A DNA stretch of 36,558 nucleotides from Streptococcus equinus ATCC 9812. GTDB taxonomy: Bacteria; Bacillota; Bacilli; Lactobacillales; Streptococcaceae. The stretch's first letter is position 1; each line of letters starts with the position of its first letter. The DNA is taken from positions 1,070,482 to 1,107,039 of the forward strand of contig NZ_GL698429.1 of NCBI RefSeq assembly GCF_000187265.1. Reading direction: 5' to 3'. A model generated the notes under the pieces. The model did not search any database, was not told the origin of the DNA, and saw only the letters and a list, made by a program, of their open reading frames with translations. A program made the position numbers and the translations under genes. Shown here one piece after another: positions 23,473 through 32,273 of the stretch.

Positions 23473-24915
23473 TTAGTCTTCTTTCAATTTTGCCAACTCT
23501 TGTGCCAACAATTTAAGGGCAACTTGTGGGTTAGCTTTACCTTTTGTAGCTTTCATCAAGAATCCAGTAAAGGCTTTGTCAGCATTACGTTTACCTGACT
23601 TGAAGTCAGCAACGGCAGCTTCATTGTCTTCAAAGACTTGGTGGATGATTGGGATAAGCACTGCAGGGTCAGAAATTTGAACTAAACCAGCTTTTTCAAC
23701 GTATTCACGCGCAGAACCACCATTTTTAGCCAAGTGAACAAAGACTTTCTTGGCAATTTTTGATGAAATGGTACCATCAGCGATGATAGCAAGCATTTCA
23801 ACAAGGTTTTCTGGTGTTAACAAGATTTCAGAAAGTGTTTTGTTTGAGCTGTTAAGGAATTGAGCCACTTCACCTTGCAACCAGTTAGAAACGTGTTTAG
23901 CATCTCCACCAAGAGCAACGGCACTTTCAAAGAAGTCAGAAGTTGATTTTGTTGCAGTTAATTGAGCAGCATCATAAGCTGTCAAACCAAATTCATTAAT
24001 GTATTTAGCACGACGTTCTTTTGGAAACTCTGGAAGAGTTTGACGCATTTCTTCAATCCATTCGTCAGACACTTCGTAAAGTGGTAGATCTGGTTCTGGG
24101 AAGTAACGGTAATCTGATGCACCTTCTTTAACACGCATCAAGATTGTTTCACCAGTTGACTCATCGTAACGACGTGTTTCTTGTTGAATTTGACCACCTG
24201 AACGAAGCACTTGTGCTTGACGTTTTTGCTCGTAGATAAGACCTTTACGAACGTTGTTAAATGAATTCAAGTTCTTCAATTCAGCTTTTGTACCAAATTC
24301 TTCTTGACCGTAAGGACGAAGAGAAATGTTGGCATCCACACGCATAGAACCTTCTTCCATCTTAACATCAGAAATACCAGTGTATTGGATAACTTCTTTA
24401 AGAGCAGTTAGGTAAGCGTAGGCTTCTTCTGGTGAACGCATATCAGCTTCAGATACGATTTCAATAAGTGGCACACCTTGACGGTTAAGGTCAACATATG
24501 AGTAACCATCAGTACCGTGAGTGTTTTTACCAGCGTCTTCTTCCAAGTGAGCACGTTCGATACGAATTTTCTTAGTTGAACCATCTTCAAGTTCAATTTC
24601 AATCCAACCGTTATATCCAATTGGTTCATCAAATTGTGAAATTTGGTAAGCTTTTGGATTATCAGGATAGAAATAGTTTTTGCGGTCAAAGTGCATGTTT
24701 TGGTGAATGTCCATGTTAAGGGCTAGCGCTGCTTTAATACCAGCATCGATAACACCTTTGTTCATAACAGGAAGAACACCTGGGAATGACCAGTCGATAA
24801 CGTTTGTGTTTGTATTTTGGTCGTTACCAAAATGTGTTGATGTCGGTGAAAAAATCTTTGAATTAGTATTCAACTCAACGTGGACTTCAAGCCCGATGAC
24901 TGTTTCAAAGTTCAT
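23473..24915 (-). CDS. gatB: Asp-tRNA(Asn)/Glu-tRNA(Gln) amidotransferase subunit B
   Basis: Subunit B of the GatCAB complex, which turns Glu-tRNA(Gln) and Asp-tRNA(Asn) into Gln- and Asn-tRNA; it holds the tRNA and the kinase site. Signature stretches are [12 protein letters not shown] at the start, [18 protein letters not shown], and the [10 protein letters not shown] motif. The C-terminal YqeY-like tail domain is complete. 480 residues is the normal length. The ATG overlaps the gatA stop by one base. Last gene of the operon. Confidence 0.98.
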   Translation of the reverse strand: MNFETVIGLEVHVELNTNSKIFSPTSTHFGNDQNTNTNVIDWSFPGVLPVMNKGVIDAGIKAALALNMDIHQNMHFDRKNYFYPDNPKAYQISQFDEPIGYNGWIEIELEDGSTKKIRIERAHLEEDAGKNTHGTDGYSYVDLNRQGVPLIEIVSEADMRSPEEAYAYLTALKEVIQYTGISDVKMEEGSMRVDANISLRPYGQEEFGTKAELKNLNSFNNVRKGLIYEQKRQAQVLRSGGQIQQETRRYDESTGETILMRVKEGASDYRYFPEPDLPLYEVSDEWIEEMRQTLPEFPKERRAKYINEFGLTAYDAAQLTATKSTSDFFESAVALGGDAKHVSNWLQGEVAQFLNSSNKTLSEILLTPENLVEMLAIIADGTISSKIAKKVFVHLAKNGGSAREYVEKAGLVQISDPAVLIPIIHQVFEDNEAAVADFKSGKRNADKAFTGFLMKATKGKANPQVALKLLAQELAKLKED

Positions 24916-26381
24916 TATTTGTCACCTCCAAAAATAACGGGTTGTTGTTTGTGATAATCAGTTGTTGCTTCAAATGCAGCTGCAGCTTGATAGATTGTTT
25001 CTTCACTGTATTTTGGACCAATCAATTGCATACCAACTGGAAGACCTTGAGCAAATCCAGCAGGAATTGAAATACCTGGAAGACCAGCCAAGTTTACAGG
25101 AATTGTCAAAATATCAGCCAAATACATAGAAACAGGGTCGTGATTAAGTGTATCTAAGCCAAATGCTACGCTTGGAGCTGTAGGACCTAAGATAAGGTCA
25201 TAGTCAGCAAAGATTTTTTCAAAATCACGGATAATCAATGTACGAACTTGACCTGCTTTTTTGAAGTAAGCATCGTAGTAACCTGATGACAAGCTAAATG
25301 TCCCAAGCATAATACGACGCTTAACTTCATCACCAAATCCTTCGCTACGTGTGTTAACGTAGATATCTTCAAGGTTGCTGTAGTTTTCTGTACGATAACC
25401 ATAACGGATACCATCAAAACGTTGCAAGTTTGAAGATGCTTCTGATGATGCAATGATATAGTAAACAGCTACACCATATTTACTGTGTGGAAGACTAACT
25501 TCTTCAACAGTTGCACCAAGTTTTTCAAAGTGTTTAGCAGCTTTAAGAATTGTTTCTTTAACTTCTGGGTCGATACCTTCACCAAGATATTCTTTTGGAA
25601 GAGCAATCTTCATACCTTTAATATCTTGACCGATTTTACTAGTGAAATCAGAAACTTCACGGTCAGATGAAGTAGCATCTTTAGCATCGTGACCAGCAAT
25701 TACGTTCAACAATTGTGCATTTTCTTTAACTGTTTGGGCAAATGGTCCAATTTGGTCAAGTGAGCTACCAAATGCAATCAAACCAAAACGTGAAACACGT
25801 CCGTAAGTTGGTTTCAAACCAACAACACCATTGAAGGCTGCAGGTTGGCGAATAGAACCACCAGTATCAGAACCAAGTGACAAACGAACTTGACCAGAAG
25901 CTACTGCAGTTGCAGAACCACCAGATGATCCACCAGGAACTTTAGTTTGGTCCCAAGCGTTTTTAGTTTTCTTGAAGTATGATGTTTCAGTAGAACCACC
26001 CATGGCAAATTCGTCCATGTTTGTTTTACCGATAACAACCATATCTTTACCGTAAAGTTTTTCAACAGCTGTCGCATCAAAAATTGGTTCGTAGTTATAA
26101 AGCATTTTAGATGCTGCAGTTGTCAAAATTCCACGAGTTGAAATGTTATCTTTAACTGCCAAAGGAATACCTGACATCACATTATCAGCGTCAATTCCTT
26201 TTTCATCGATTGCAGCTGCTTGTGCAAGCGCAGCTTCTTCAGAAACAGTGATGAAAGAATCAACAGCTACTTCACGTTCTTTAATGTCTTCAAGTGTTGC
26301 TTTTGTTAATTCAACTGCTGAGATTTCTTTATTGACAAGAAGATTGTGCAACTCATCAATTGATTTTGTATTAAATGACAT
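24915..26381 (-). CDS. gatA: Asp-tRNA(Asn)/Glu-tRNA(Gln) amidotransferase subunit A
   Basis: Glutaminase subunit that makes ammonia for GatB. Amidase signature family with catalytic Lys in PLAVKDNIS, the glycine/serine-rich [14 protein letters not shown] region with the cis-Ser, and the nucleophile Ser in [14 protein letters not shown]. Full length at 488 residues. Starts right at the gatC stop and overlaps gatB, so all three are coupled. Confidence 0.98.
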   Translation of the reverse strand: MSFNTKSIDELHNLLVNKEISAVELTKATLEDIKEREVAVDSFITVSEEAALAQAAAIDEKGIDADNVMSGIPLAVKDNISTRGILTTAASKMLYNYEPIFDATAVEKLYGKDMVVIGKTNMDEFAMGGSTETSYFKKTKNAWDQTKVPGGSSGGSATAVASGQVRLSLGSDTGGSIRQPAAFNGVVGLKPTYGRVSRFGLIAFGSSLDQIGPFAQTVKENAQLLNVIAGHDAKDATSSDREVSDFTSKIGQDIKGMKIALPKEYLGEGIDPEVKETILKAAKHFEKLGATVEEVSLPHSKYGVAVYYIIASSEASSNLQRFDGIRYGYRTENYSNLEDIYVNTRSEGFGDEVKRRIMLGTFSLSSGYYDAYFKKAGQVRTLIIRDFEKIFADYDLILGPTAPSVAFGLDTLNHDPVSMYLADILTIPVNLAGLPGISIPAGFAQGLPVGMQLIGPKYSEETIYQAAAAFEATTDYHKQQPVIFGGDK

Positions 26382-26683
26382 TATGCATCTCCTCCGTCTT
26401 CTAAGATAGCAGGCACTTTAATATAGTAATTTTCAGATTGAGGCACGTTTTTAAAGAGCTCATCACGATCATCACCAGCTACTGCAACGTCTTCACGCAT
26501 AACAGTCTTACGATCTGCCATTGTCGTTGTTACAGGGACTCCCTCTGTATCAACTTCATTCAAGAGTTCTACCATATCTACAATCTTAGACAAAGTTGTC
26601 GCAAATTCTGTTGTTTCTTCATCAGAAAATGACAATTTTGACAGATTTGCCACATGACGAACTTCTTCTTCAGAAATTTTCAT
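26381..26683 (-). CDS. gatC: Asp-tRNA(Asn)/Glu-tRNA(Gln) amidotransferase subunit C
   Basis: The 100-residue subunit that wraps around GatA and GatB and stabilises them. Typical start [20 protein letters not shown] and the end region [20 protein letters not shown] are clear. First gene of the operon, with AAGGAG before the ATG and an extended -10 promoter (TGGTATAAT, minus strand, 26742-26747) about 60 bases upstream. Confidence 0.97.
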   Translation of the reverse strand: MKISEEEVRHVANLSKLSFSDEETTEFATTLSKIVDMVELLNEVDTEGVPVTTTMADRKTVMREDVAVAGDDRDELFKNVPQSENYYIKVPAILEDGGDA

Positions 26684-26741
26684 CTCTATCTCTCCTTGAT
26701 TATTTTAAATCGTAAACCAAATTGACAATATAGTCCCTAAA

Positions 26742-26747
26742 ATTATA
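26742..26747 (-). promoter_or_regulatory. Extended -10 promoter of gatCAB
   Basis: TGGTATAAT on the minus strand (TG, one base, TATAAT) with no good -35 in register; predicted start near 26735, about 50 bases before gatC. Confidence 0.6.
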
Positions 26748-26833
26748 CCACATTTTACTTTTCTTTAACATGTAAAAGAAAGCGAGAAAGCTCTTTCCAG
26801 AGAATTTTTCACACTTTTCTTCTAAAGCAAAAA

Positions 26834-26855
26834 AAGAAGTGGTCATCCACTTCTT
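26834..26855 (-). terminator. Terminator of codY-pncA
   Basis: Strong stem AGAAGTGG / CCACTTCT with a 4-base loop and TTTTTTTGC on the minus strand, directly after the pncA stop. Confidence 0.87.
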
Positions 26856-26860
26856 TCAAC

Positions 26861-27409
26861 TTAAATAATCTTTGCACCTAAAACATTTTTGAAATGATTT
26901 AAAGCAAACTGATGATTTTCTTGTGTTAAGCTCGCTACTGCCGCAGCAGGAATCTCAATATCATACCCAAGATTATAGGCATCAATAGCTGTGTGTAATA
27001 CACAAATATCCGTCAGAACACCTGTCAAAACTACTGTTGTGATACGACGTTCACGGAGTCGAATATCTAAATCAGTCCCTGAAAAAGCTGAATAATGACG
27101 TTTATCCATCCAAAAGACACGTTGATCTGACTGGATTGTTTCATACAAGTCGGCTAGTTTACCATACAAATCACGTCCACTTGTCCCCTTGATATTATGT
27201 GGCGGGAACAATTTTGCTTCTGGATGAAAATCATCACCTTCATCATGAGCATCAATGGCAAAGAAGATATAGTCTCCAGCTTCATACGCTTCTTTAGTTA
27301 CTCGGACAATATCATCTTCAATAGCTTGCGCTGGTTTTCCAGCAGTCAATTTACCATCGTCAGCTACAAAATCGTAGGTATAATCAATTGAAATAAGAGC
27401 TTTTGTCAT
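26861..27409 (-). CDS. pncA: Nicotinamidase / cysteine hydrolase PncA
   Basis: Cytosolic hydrolase converting nicotinamide to nicotinate for NAD salvage. Catalytic triad visible: Asp9 in SIDYTYDF, Lys in WMDKRHYSAF (around residue 102) and Cys in LTDICVLHTAI (around 136); metal ligands in AIDAHDEGDDFHPE. 182 residues, normal. Its ATG shares a base with the codY stop (TAATG), so it is translated with codY. Because the isochorismatase-like gene in the yqe cluster is broken, this is the only intact member of the fold in the window. Confidence 0.93.
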   Translation of the reverse strand: MTKALISIDYTYDFVADDGKLTAGKPAQAIEDDIVRVTKEAYEAGDYIFFAIDAHDEGDDFHPEAKLFPPHNIKGTSGRDLYGKLADLYETIQSDQRVFWMDKRHYSAFSGTDLDIRLRERRITTVVLTGVLTDICVLHTAIDAYNLGYDIEIPAAAVASLTQENHQFALNHFKNVLGAKII

Positions 27410-28194
27410 TAATTATATTCCTTTAATTTATCAAAGATACCTTCATTGATGACTTTAAGGTAAGTACCTTTCATACCCAATGAACGGCTTTCGATAATTC
27501 CTGCTGATTCCAATTTACGTAGAGCATTAACGATAACAGAACGTGTAATACCAATACGGTCAGCGATAACAGATGCAGTCAAACGACCTTCTGTACCATC
27601 CAATTCACCCAAAATAGCAGATACTGCTTTCATTTCTGAGTAAGATAGTGTGTTAATCGCCATGTTAACAGCTGTTTGTTTACGAATTGTTTCTTCAAGG
27701 TTTTCAGTTTGAAGGTTAAGTAATTGGATACCAACTACTGTAGAGGCGATTTCGACAAGGATTAAATCATCTTCTGAAAATTCTTTATCATTACGCCAAA
27801 TGATAAGAGATCCAAGACGCATACCACCACCGTAGATTGGAGCGATAGTTGTTAATCCATCAGGGTAAATATCTTTTGATTCAACTGGGAAGATTGTCAA
27901 ATCATTATCTACAGACAAGTTAGCTTCAGTATCGTAAACACGACTAACCGCTTTTACGTATTCTTCAGGGAACTGTTTCGCTTGAAAGAACTCTTCAACA
28001 CGGTCAGTATTTGTTTTATACTTCATTGCATAACCAAGAAGGTTTCCTCCTCCGTCGATGATGCAAGAGTTACAGTCAATGATATCAGCAAGTTGAGCAG
28101 CCATTGTGTTATATGGTAATTCGGTATCAAGGCTATCAACTGAGCGTTGCAAAATTGACGTAATCTTTCTAGTTTTTTCTAATAAATTCGGCAT
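27409..28194 (-). CDS. codY: GTP-sensing transcriptional repressor CodY
   Basis: Global regulator that senses branched-chain amino acids (and GTP in some species) and represses amino-acid uptake, biosynthesis and peptide genes. The N-terminal GAF domain (to about 155) starts [18 protein letters not shown]; the C-terminal winged helix shows [24 protein letters not shown] (recognition helix [10 protein letters not shown]). 261 residues, complete. A CodY-box lies upstream of its own promoter, so it probably controls itself. Co-transcribed with pncA. Confidence 0.98.
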   Translation of the reverse strand: MPNLLEKTRKITSILQRSVDSLDTELPYNTMAAQLADIIDCNSCIIDGGGNLLGYAMKYKTNTDRVEEFFQAKQFPEEYVKAVSRVYDTEANLSVDNDLTIFPVESKDIYPDGLTTIAPIYGGGMRLGSLIIWRNDKEFSEDDLILVEIASTVVGIQLLNLQTENLEETIRKQTAVNMAINTLSYSEMKAVSAILGELDGTEGRLTASVIADRIGITRSVIVNALRKLESAGIIESRSLGMKGTYLKVINEGIFDKLKEYN

Positions 28195-28225
28195 TTTCTA
28201 CTTCCTTTGCGTTATTTGCGTTACA

Positions 28226-28254
28226 ATTATATCAAAGGAACCCTTATTTTGCAA
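28226..28254 (-). promoter_or_regulatory. Promoter of codY
   Basis: Minus strand: -35 TTGCAA (28249-28254), 17-base spacer, -10 TATAAT (28226-28231), about 32 bases before the ATG. Confidence 0.7.
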
Positions 28255-28256
28255 AC

Positions 28257-28271
28257 AATTATCTGAAAATT
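28257..28271. promoter_or_regulatory. CodY-box upstream of codY
   Basis: AATTATCTGAAAATT matches the CodY-box AATTTTCWGAAAATT at 14 of 15 positions. It abuts the upstream side of the codY -35 element, a place where binding would hinder RNA polymerase; autoregulation is inferred. Confidence 0.78.
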
Positions 28272-28336
28272 TCTTTATCTTCTGATAATTTTGTAAGCGC
28301 ATACTCTTTAAATTTAATTTAATCAAAAAAAAATCA

Positions 28337-28389
28337 TTAGAACGTTCGTATGTAAAGCCTTATCAAAGCAAAATACGACACCGTTCTAA
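28337..28389 (-). terminator. Terminator after the aminotransferase gene
   Basis: Arms TTAGAACG (28337-28344) and CGTTCTAA (28382-28389) with further pairing (CGTA / TACG) inside, followed on the minus strand by a run of eight T's. Confidence 0.78.
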
Positions 28390-28399
28390 CGACTAGGTC

Positions 28400-29614
28400 T
28401 TAACGTTTATATTGACTAAGAACACGTGTTAATTTTTCTTGAACTTCTGCCAATTCTTCAACACGTGGCAAATATACAATTCGGAAGTGGTCAGGTTCAG
28501 TCCAGTTAAAGCCTTTACCTGGAACCAACATGACTTTTTCTTGTTTTAACAGTTCCAAACAGAACTGCTCATCATCATCAATCTGATACATGTCTCGATC
28601 AATTTTAGGGAAGATGTAAAGTCCTGCCTCTGGTTTTACAGCAGACAAACCAGGTACTTCATTAACAGCTTTATAAATGAAGTTACGTTGTTCGTAGATA
28701 CGTCCTCCAGGAATCAACAGTTCATCAACTGATTGATAGCCACCAAGAGACGTTTGAACAACATTTTGTCCCAATACATTAGCGCAAAGACGCATGTTAG
28801 CTAACATGTTAAGCCCTTCAATATAACCCTTCACATTATGTTTAGGGCCTGATAGAACCATCCAACCAACACGGAAACCACAGATTCGGTGTGATTTTGA
28901 TAAACCATTCATAGACACACAGAAAACATCTGGTGCCAAGCTTGCAATAGCGGTGTGTTTCTTACCATCCATTACTAATCGGTCATAGATTTCATCCGCA
29001 AAGATAATCAAGTCATTTTGACGGGCGATTTCTACAATCTCTTTTAGCAAATCATCTGGATACAAAGCTCCTGTTGGGTTGTTAGGATTGATAATAACAA
29101 TAGCTTTGGTATTTGAGGTGATTTTTGATTTGATATCATCGATATCTGGATACCAGTTTGCTTTTTCATCACAAAGGTAATGCACTGCATTACCACCTGC
29201 AAGACTCACACAAGCTGTCCATAATGGATAGTCAGGCATTGGCACTAAAACTTCATCACCATCATCAAGAAGAGCTTGAAGTGACATTGAGATAAGCTCA
29301 GAAACACCATTTCCTAGATAAATATCATCGATATCCACATGTGGAAAACCTTTTAGCTGACAATATTGCATGATAGCTTTACGAGCAGAAAAAATCCCTT
29401 TACTATCAGAATAGCCTTCACTGCTACGGGCATGCGCAATCAAATCGCGGATAACCTCGTCTGGAGCTTGAAAACCAAAGGCAGCTGGATTTCCTGTGTT
29501 AAGGCGAAGAATTTTTTCACCGTTGGCAATCATACGATCAGCTTCATCAAGAATCGGCCCACGAATGTCGTACGCCACATGTTCTAGCTTTGAAGATTTA
29601 TCAAATATTTTCAT
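28400..29614 (-). CDS. PLP-dependent aminotransferase (AlaT/AspC-like)
   Basis: Fold-type I aminotransferase of 404 residues, closest in look to alanine/glutamate-pyruvate transaminases (AlaA/AlaT). PLP-site features: INPNNPTGALYP, the Asp-Tyr of FADEIYDRLV, and the Schiff-base Lys in SMNGLSKSHRICGFRVGW. C-terminal FRIVYLPRVEEL is typical. It lies just upstream of codY in the same orientation, as in other streptococci, but ends with its own strong terminator. The 36-base gap to the upstream phosphodiesterase gene suggests the two share a transcript. Exact substrate pair cannot be told. Confidence 0.92.
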   Translation of the reverse strand: MKIFDKSSKLEHVAYDIRGPILDEADRMIANGEKILRLNTGNPAAFGFQAPDEVIRDLIAHARSSEGYSDSKGIFSARKAIMQYCQLKGFPHVDIDDIYLGNGVSELISMSLQALLDDGDEVLVPMPDYPLWTACVSLAGGNAVHYLCDEKANWYPDIDDIKSKITSNTKAIVIINPNNPTGALYPDDLLKEIVEIARQNDLIIFADEIYDRLVMDGKKHTAIASLAPDVFCVSMNGLSKSHRICGFRVGWMVLSGPKHNVKGYIEGLNMLANMRLCANVLGQNVVQTSLGGYQSVDELLIPGGRIYEQRNFIYKAVNEVPGLSAVKPEAGLYIFPKIDRDMYQIDDDEQFCLELLKQEKVMLVPGKGFNWTEPDHFRIVYLPRVEELAEVQEKLTRVLSQYKR

Positions 29615-29650
29615 AGATTATACCTCGTCTCAAATATTATAAACTTTCCT

Positions 29651-31393
29651 TTATAAATTTTCAATCCAAGAAAGATTCATAATTTGCAAAAAATAATCAA
29701 GATAACTGACATCCGATGTAAGGTCTTTTTGAACCTTTCTAACTGAACTTGTGTAGTCCGTAATAACACGATCAGCACTAGTCTTCAGGTACCTTTCAAT
29801 GTCATCTTTTGAATTGACCGTCCAGACAAAAATTTTCTTACCATTTTGATGAACTTTGTGCGCTAAATATTCGTTATATGAGAAGTCTTCAATCGCATAA
29901 AAATCCATTTTAGGACTCAAAGAATCACCAACTTGAAATGAAATGGTGTGCCCGACTGTCAAGTTTGGAGCAATCTTTTTCACTTTCTCTGCAGCCTGCA
30001 AATTAGATGACATGACCAAAGAAGACTTGTCAATTTTTAGTGATTTCATTTTATTAACAAAAAGTTGGGTATAGTTATCTGGCTCATTGCCAGTTGTTTT
30101 TAGCTCAACCAAAAGTTTTGTTCCTAATTGCTTAGCTTTAGCAACATAGTCATCAAAAGATGCAATTTGTGAATTGTGGCTTCCCTGCTTAGTTTTTAAA
30201 CCAATGACTTCTTTAGCCTTAGAGTTTGAAATAGTGATGTCTTTACCAGTCAGACGTTTGAGGTTATCATCGTGGCTGACAATAAACTGACCGTCTTTTG
30301 ACAAGACGATATCCAACTCTGAATAATCTGCTCCAGCTCTTGCTGCCGCTTCAAGAGATTCAATAGAATTTTCAACACCTTTAGGTGACATTCCGCGATG
30401 ACCAACAACAGTCACGTCATGTGCTTGTTTTCCTGTAGCTTTTAAGGCATTATAGGCAAAACCAAGACCAAAAACGAGTAAACACACTCCTGCTAAAACT
30501 AACATGCTATGTTCGTTTTGAGAATTTGTCACACAATCATCGTTTTCTATTGTTTTCGCCAAATAAGACATAGAAAATAGTTTAAACAGTAATCGACCTG
30601 CAAAAAATATCAGCCAAATGACTATCAAAAATAGTGCTGTTCCCCAAAAACTTCTAGCTCCGCCATCAATTAAGCTAGCCAAAACAACTACCATGCCACT
30701 AAGAAGTCCCATACCAAGTAGGATAGCTAAGCCTATAAAAACAATCCCAAAAGCTCTAAAAATCTTCTTACCACGCGTCAAGCTCAATGATTCTTTCATG
30801 CACCAACCAAAATGTTGGCTTTCATTTGTGACCGCAAGCGGAATGGTATAAATAAAACGGAGATTAAGGTAACTAAAGACAAGATAGAAAGCACAAACTG
30901 ATAATTTAAGATAATCATGTGCTTGCGATACCCATGTCATAAAGCTTGGAATGTAAAGATTTTCCAAAAAAGACGCTGCCACTAAAAAGCGCAAAAACGG
31001 AACCAATAAGGCTAAATAGCTTAGAAATGCGAAAAAATGCTTACCAGAAATTGTTTTTGAAAATTTTTTACTTTTTTCTTTTAAAGAAGATCTTAAAAAT
31101 TGCCATTTCAATTCTTTATGGCAAATGACTTCAACTAGCACAGAGAGTTCGAGATAAGCTAAGAATGCTAACAAGAAAAGATGAACCAAAAGTGCAACTA
31201 GTAAAAGCAGATTAGTCAAGAAAGAGTTAACATAATCGATATTTATCGCTGGAACTCGAGAATGAATCACAAGCATTTTAAAAATTAAGGGAAGCATGTA
31301 AGCTCCGATAGTCGTTAAAACTAATTGAAACAGACCTGCTCTCAAAAGATAGGATTCTTTATTTTTTCTAAAATCTTTTAAAACTTTCCTCAT
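29651..31393 (-). CDS. Membrane glycerophosphoryl diester phosphodiesterase
   Basis: A 580-residue protein with two parts. The first about 320 residues form a membrane domain (GPDPase_memb type, roughly seven to eight hydrophobic segments). The rest is a GDPD domain: VVGHRGMSPKGVENSIE with the catalytic His, SELDIVLSKDGQFIVSHDD with the metal-binding Glu/Asp and second His, and LLVELKTTG. It splits glycerophosphodiesters, or lipoteichoic-acid-like or lipid headgroup products, on the outer or inner face, to glycerol phosphate (family knowledge). A near CodY-box (13 of 15) lies 44 bases upstream (31437-31451). The function outside general lipid or teichoic-acid recycling is unknown. Confidence 0.9.
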   Translation of the reverse strand: MRKVLKDFRKNKESYLLRAGLFQLVLTTIGAYMLPLIFKMLVIHSRVPAINIDYVNSFLTNLLLLVALLVHLFLLAFLAYLELSVLVEVICHKELKWQFLRSSLKEKSKKFSKTISGKHFFAFLSYLALLVPFLRFLVAASFLENLYIPSFMTWVSQAHDYLKLSVCAFYLVFSYLNLRFIYTIPLAVTNESQHFGWCMKESLSLTRGKKIFRAFGIVFIGLAILLGMGLLSGMVVVLASLIDGGARSFWGTALFLIVIWLIFFAGRLLFKLFSMSYLAKTIENDDCVTNSQNEHSMLVLAGVCLLVFGLGFAYNALKATGKQAHDVTVVGHRGMSPKGVENSIESLEAAARAGADYSELDIVLSKDGQFIVSHDDNLKRLTGKDITISNSKAKEVIGLKTKQGSHNSQIASFDDYVAKAKQLGTKLLVELKTTGNEPDNYTQLFVNKMKSLKIDKSSLVMSSNLQAAEKVKKIAPNLTVGHTISFQVGDSLSPKMDFYAIEDFSYNEYLAHKVHQNGKKIFVWTVNSKDDIERYLKTSADRVITDYTSSVRKVQKDLTSDVSYLDYFLQIMNLSWIENL

Positions 31394-31436
31394 AACCTCT
31401 AACTATATTTCTCCTCGCTTTTTCTATTATAGCAAA

Positions 31437-31451
31437 AATATTCAGAAAAAT
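31437..31451. promoter_or_regulatory. Possible CodY-box upstream of the phosphodiesterase gene
   Basis: AATATTCAGAAAAAT agrees with AATTTTCWGAAAATT at 13 of 15 positions. It is between the divergent phosphodiesterase and usp genes. Weak evidence alone in AT-rich DNA. Confidence 0.35.
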
Positions 31452-31485
31452 TCCTTAAACGCTTTCATTTTTAAGACAAATAGGT

Positions 31486-31491
31486 TATAAT
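31486..31491 (+). promoter_or_regulatory. -10 element of the usp leader transcript
   Basis: Plus-strand TATAAT at 31486-31491; the best -35 in register is TTTCAT (31463-31468), weak. A start near 31498 would give a 226-base leader before usp. Confidence 0.5.
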
Positions 31492-31497
31492 ACCTTT

Positions 31498-31695
31498 AGG
31501 GATATTTCTTTAGATAAATGTAAGCGTTTATCGATATCTTATCTTATCCCGTCTAGCTTATTAAAATTATTGATATGGGCAGGAAGTTTGGAATGCGAAA
31601 TGTTGTTACGTTTTAACAACAGACGGATAACTAACCTTAGTTCTCGATAAACCAAGATTTCTTACCAGTCCTATGTTTTCGCTTGATTTTACGCT
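31498..31695 (+). ncRNA. Structured leader of usp, candidate 6S-like RNA
   Basis: About 200 bases without a credible ORF, behind a TATAAT. Nested long-range pairings are visible: GTTTATCGA (31526-31534) with TCGATAAAC (31644-31652), 9 of 9; and TTATCCCGTCT (31544-31554) with AGACGGATAA (31621-31630), perfect but for one extra C. Inside is a perfect 8-bp hairpin TGTTGTTA / TAACAACA (31601-31621). Such a long rod with an internal open region, ahead of a usp gene, is where lactic acid bacteria often carry 6S RNA or the Lacto-usp motif (family knowledge). It could instead be a riboswitch-like leader. End points are estimates and no clear terminator separates it from usp. Confidence 0.5.
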
Positions 31696-31723
31696 CTTGC
31701 TAGCATAATTAAGGAGGCAGCTT

Positions 31724-32176
31724 ATGTCACATCATTATGAAAAAATCCTAGTTGCCATTGATGGTTCTTACGAATCAGAATTGGCTTTTGAAAAAGGGGT
31801 AAACATTGCACTGCGTAACGACGCAGAGTTACTACTTACACACATCATTGATACACGCGCACTTCAAAGTGTTGCAACTTTTGACACTTATGTTTATGAA
31901 AAACTTGAACAAGAAGCAAAAGAAGTGTTGGATGACTATGAAAAACAAGCTCGCGACAAAGGTTTAACTAAAGTCAAACAAGTCATTGAATTTGGTAATC
32001 CTAAGACTCTCTTAGCACGTGATATTCCTGACAAAGAAGGAGCTGATTTAATTATGGTTGGGGCTACTGGTCTTAACACATTTGAACGACTCCTCATCGG
32101 TTCTTCATCAGAATACATCATGCGTCATGCAAAAGTCGATTTACTAGTTGTTCGCGATAGCGAAAAAACATTCTAA
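31724..32176 (+). CDS. Universal stress protein (UspA family)
   Basis: A 150-residue cytosolic USP. It begins KILVAIDGSYESELAFEKG and ends with the ATP-binding signature GATGLNTFERLLIGSSSEYI (G-2x-G-9x-G-S/T type), so it probably binds ATP. Role: survival of stress or starvation by an unclear mechanism (family knowledge). RBS AAGGAGG is ideally placed. It stands alone between divergent or convergent neighbours, with a long structured leader in front and a shared terminator behind. Confidence 0.93.
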   Translation: MSHHYEKILVAIDGSYESELAFEKGVNIALRNDAELLLTHIIDTRALQSVATFDTYVYEKLEQEAKEVLDDYEKQARDKGLTKVKQVIEFGNPKTLLARDIPDKEGADLIMVGATGLNTFERLLIGSSSEYIMRHAKVDLLVVRDSEKTF

Positions 32177-32249
32177 GTCTTGATTAATATCAATTCTCTT
32201 TAATAATAATTTTTAATCAACTATTCTATAACTAAACTACGAAAAAAAC

Positions 32250-32273
32250 CAAGTTGGTCTAATGACTAGCTTG
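32250..32273. terminator. Bidirectional terminator between usp and the HAD-MazG gene
   Basis: Stem CAAGTTGGTC / GACTAGCTTG (with two G-U pairs) and TAAT loop, T-rich downstream on plus and seven T's downstream on minus. It overlaps the HAD gene stop codon. Confidence 0.8.

Noticed and set aside
31517..31532. cre-like ATGTAAGCGTTTATCG in the usp leader
   Set aside because: The 3' half does not fit the consensus and the bases are better explained as one arm of the long-range RNA stem.
31576..31617. Tiny ORF in the usp leader (MGRKFGMRNVVTF)
   Set aside because: No ribosome binding site and it lies in paired RNA segments.
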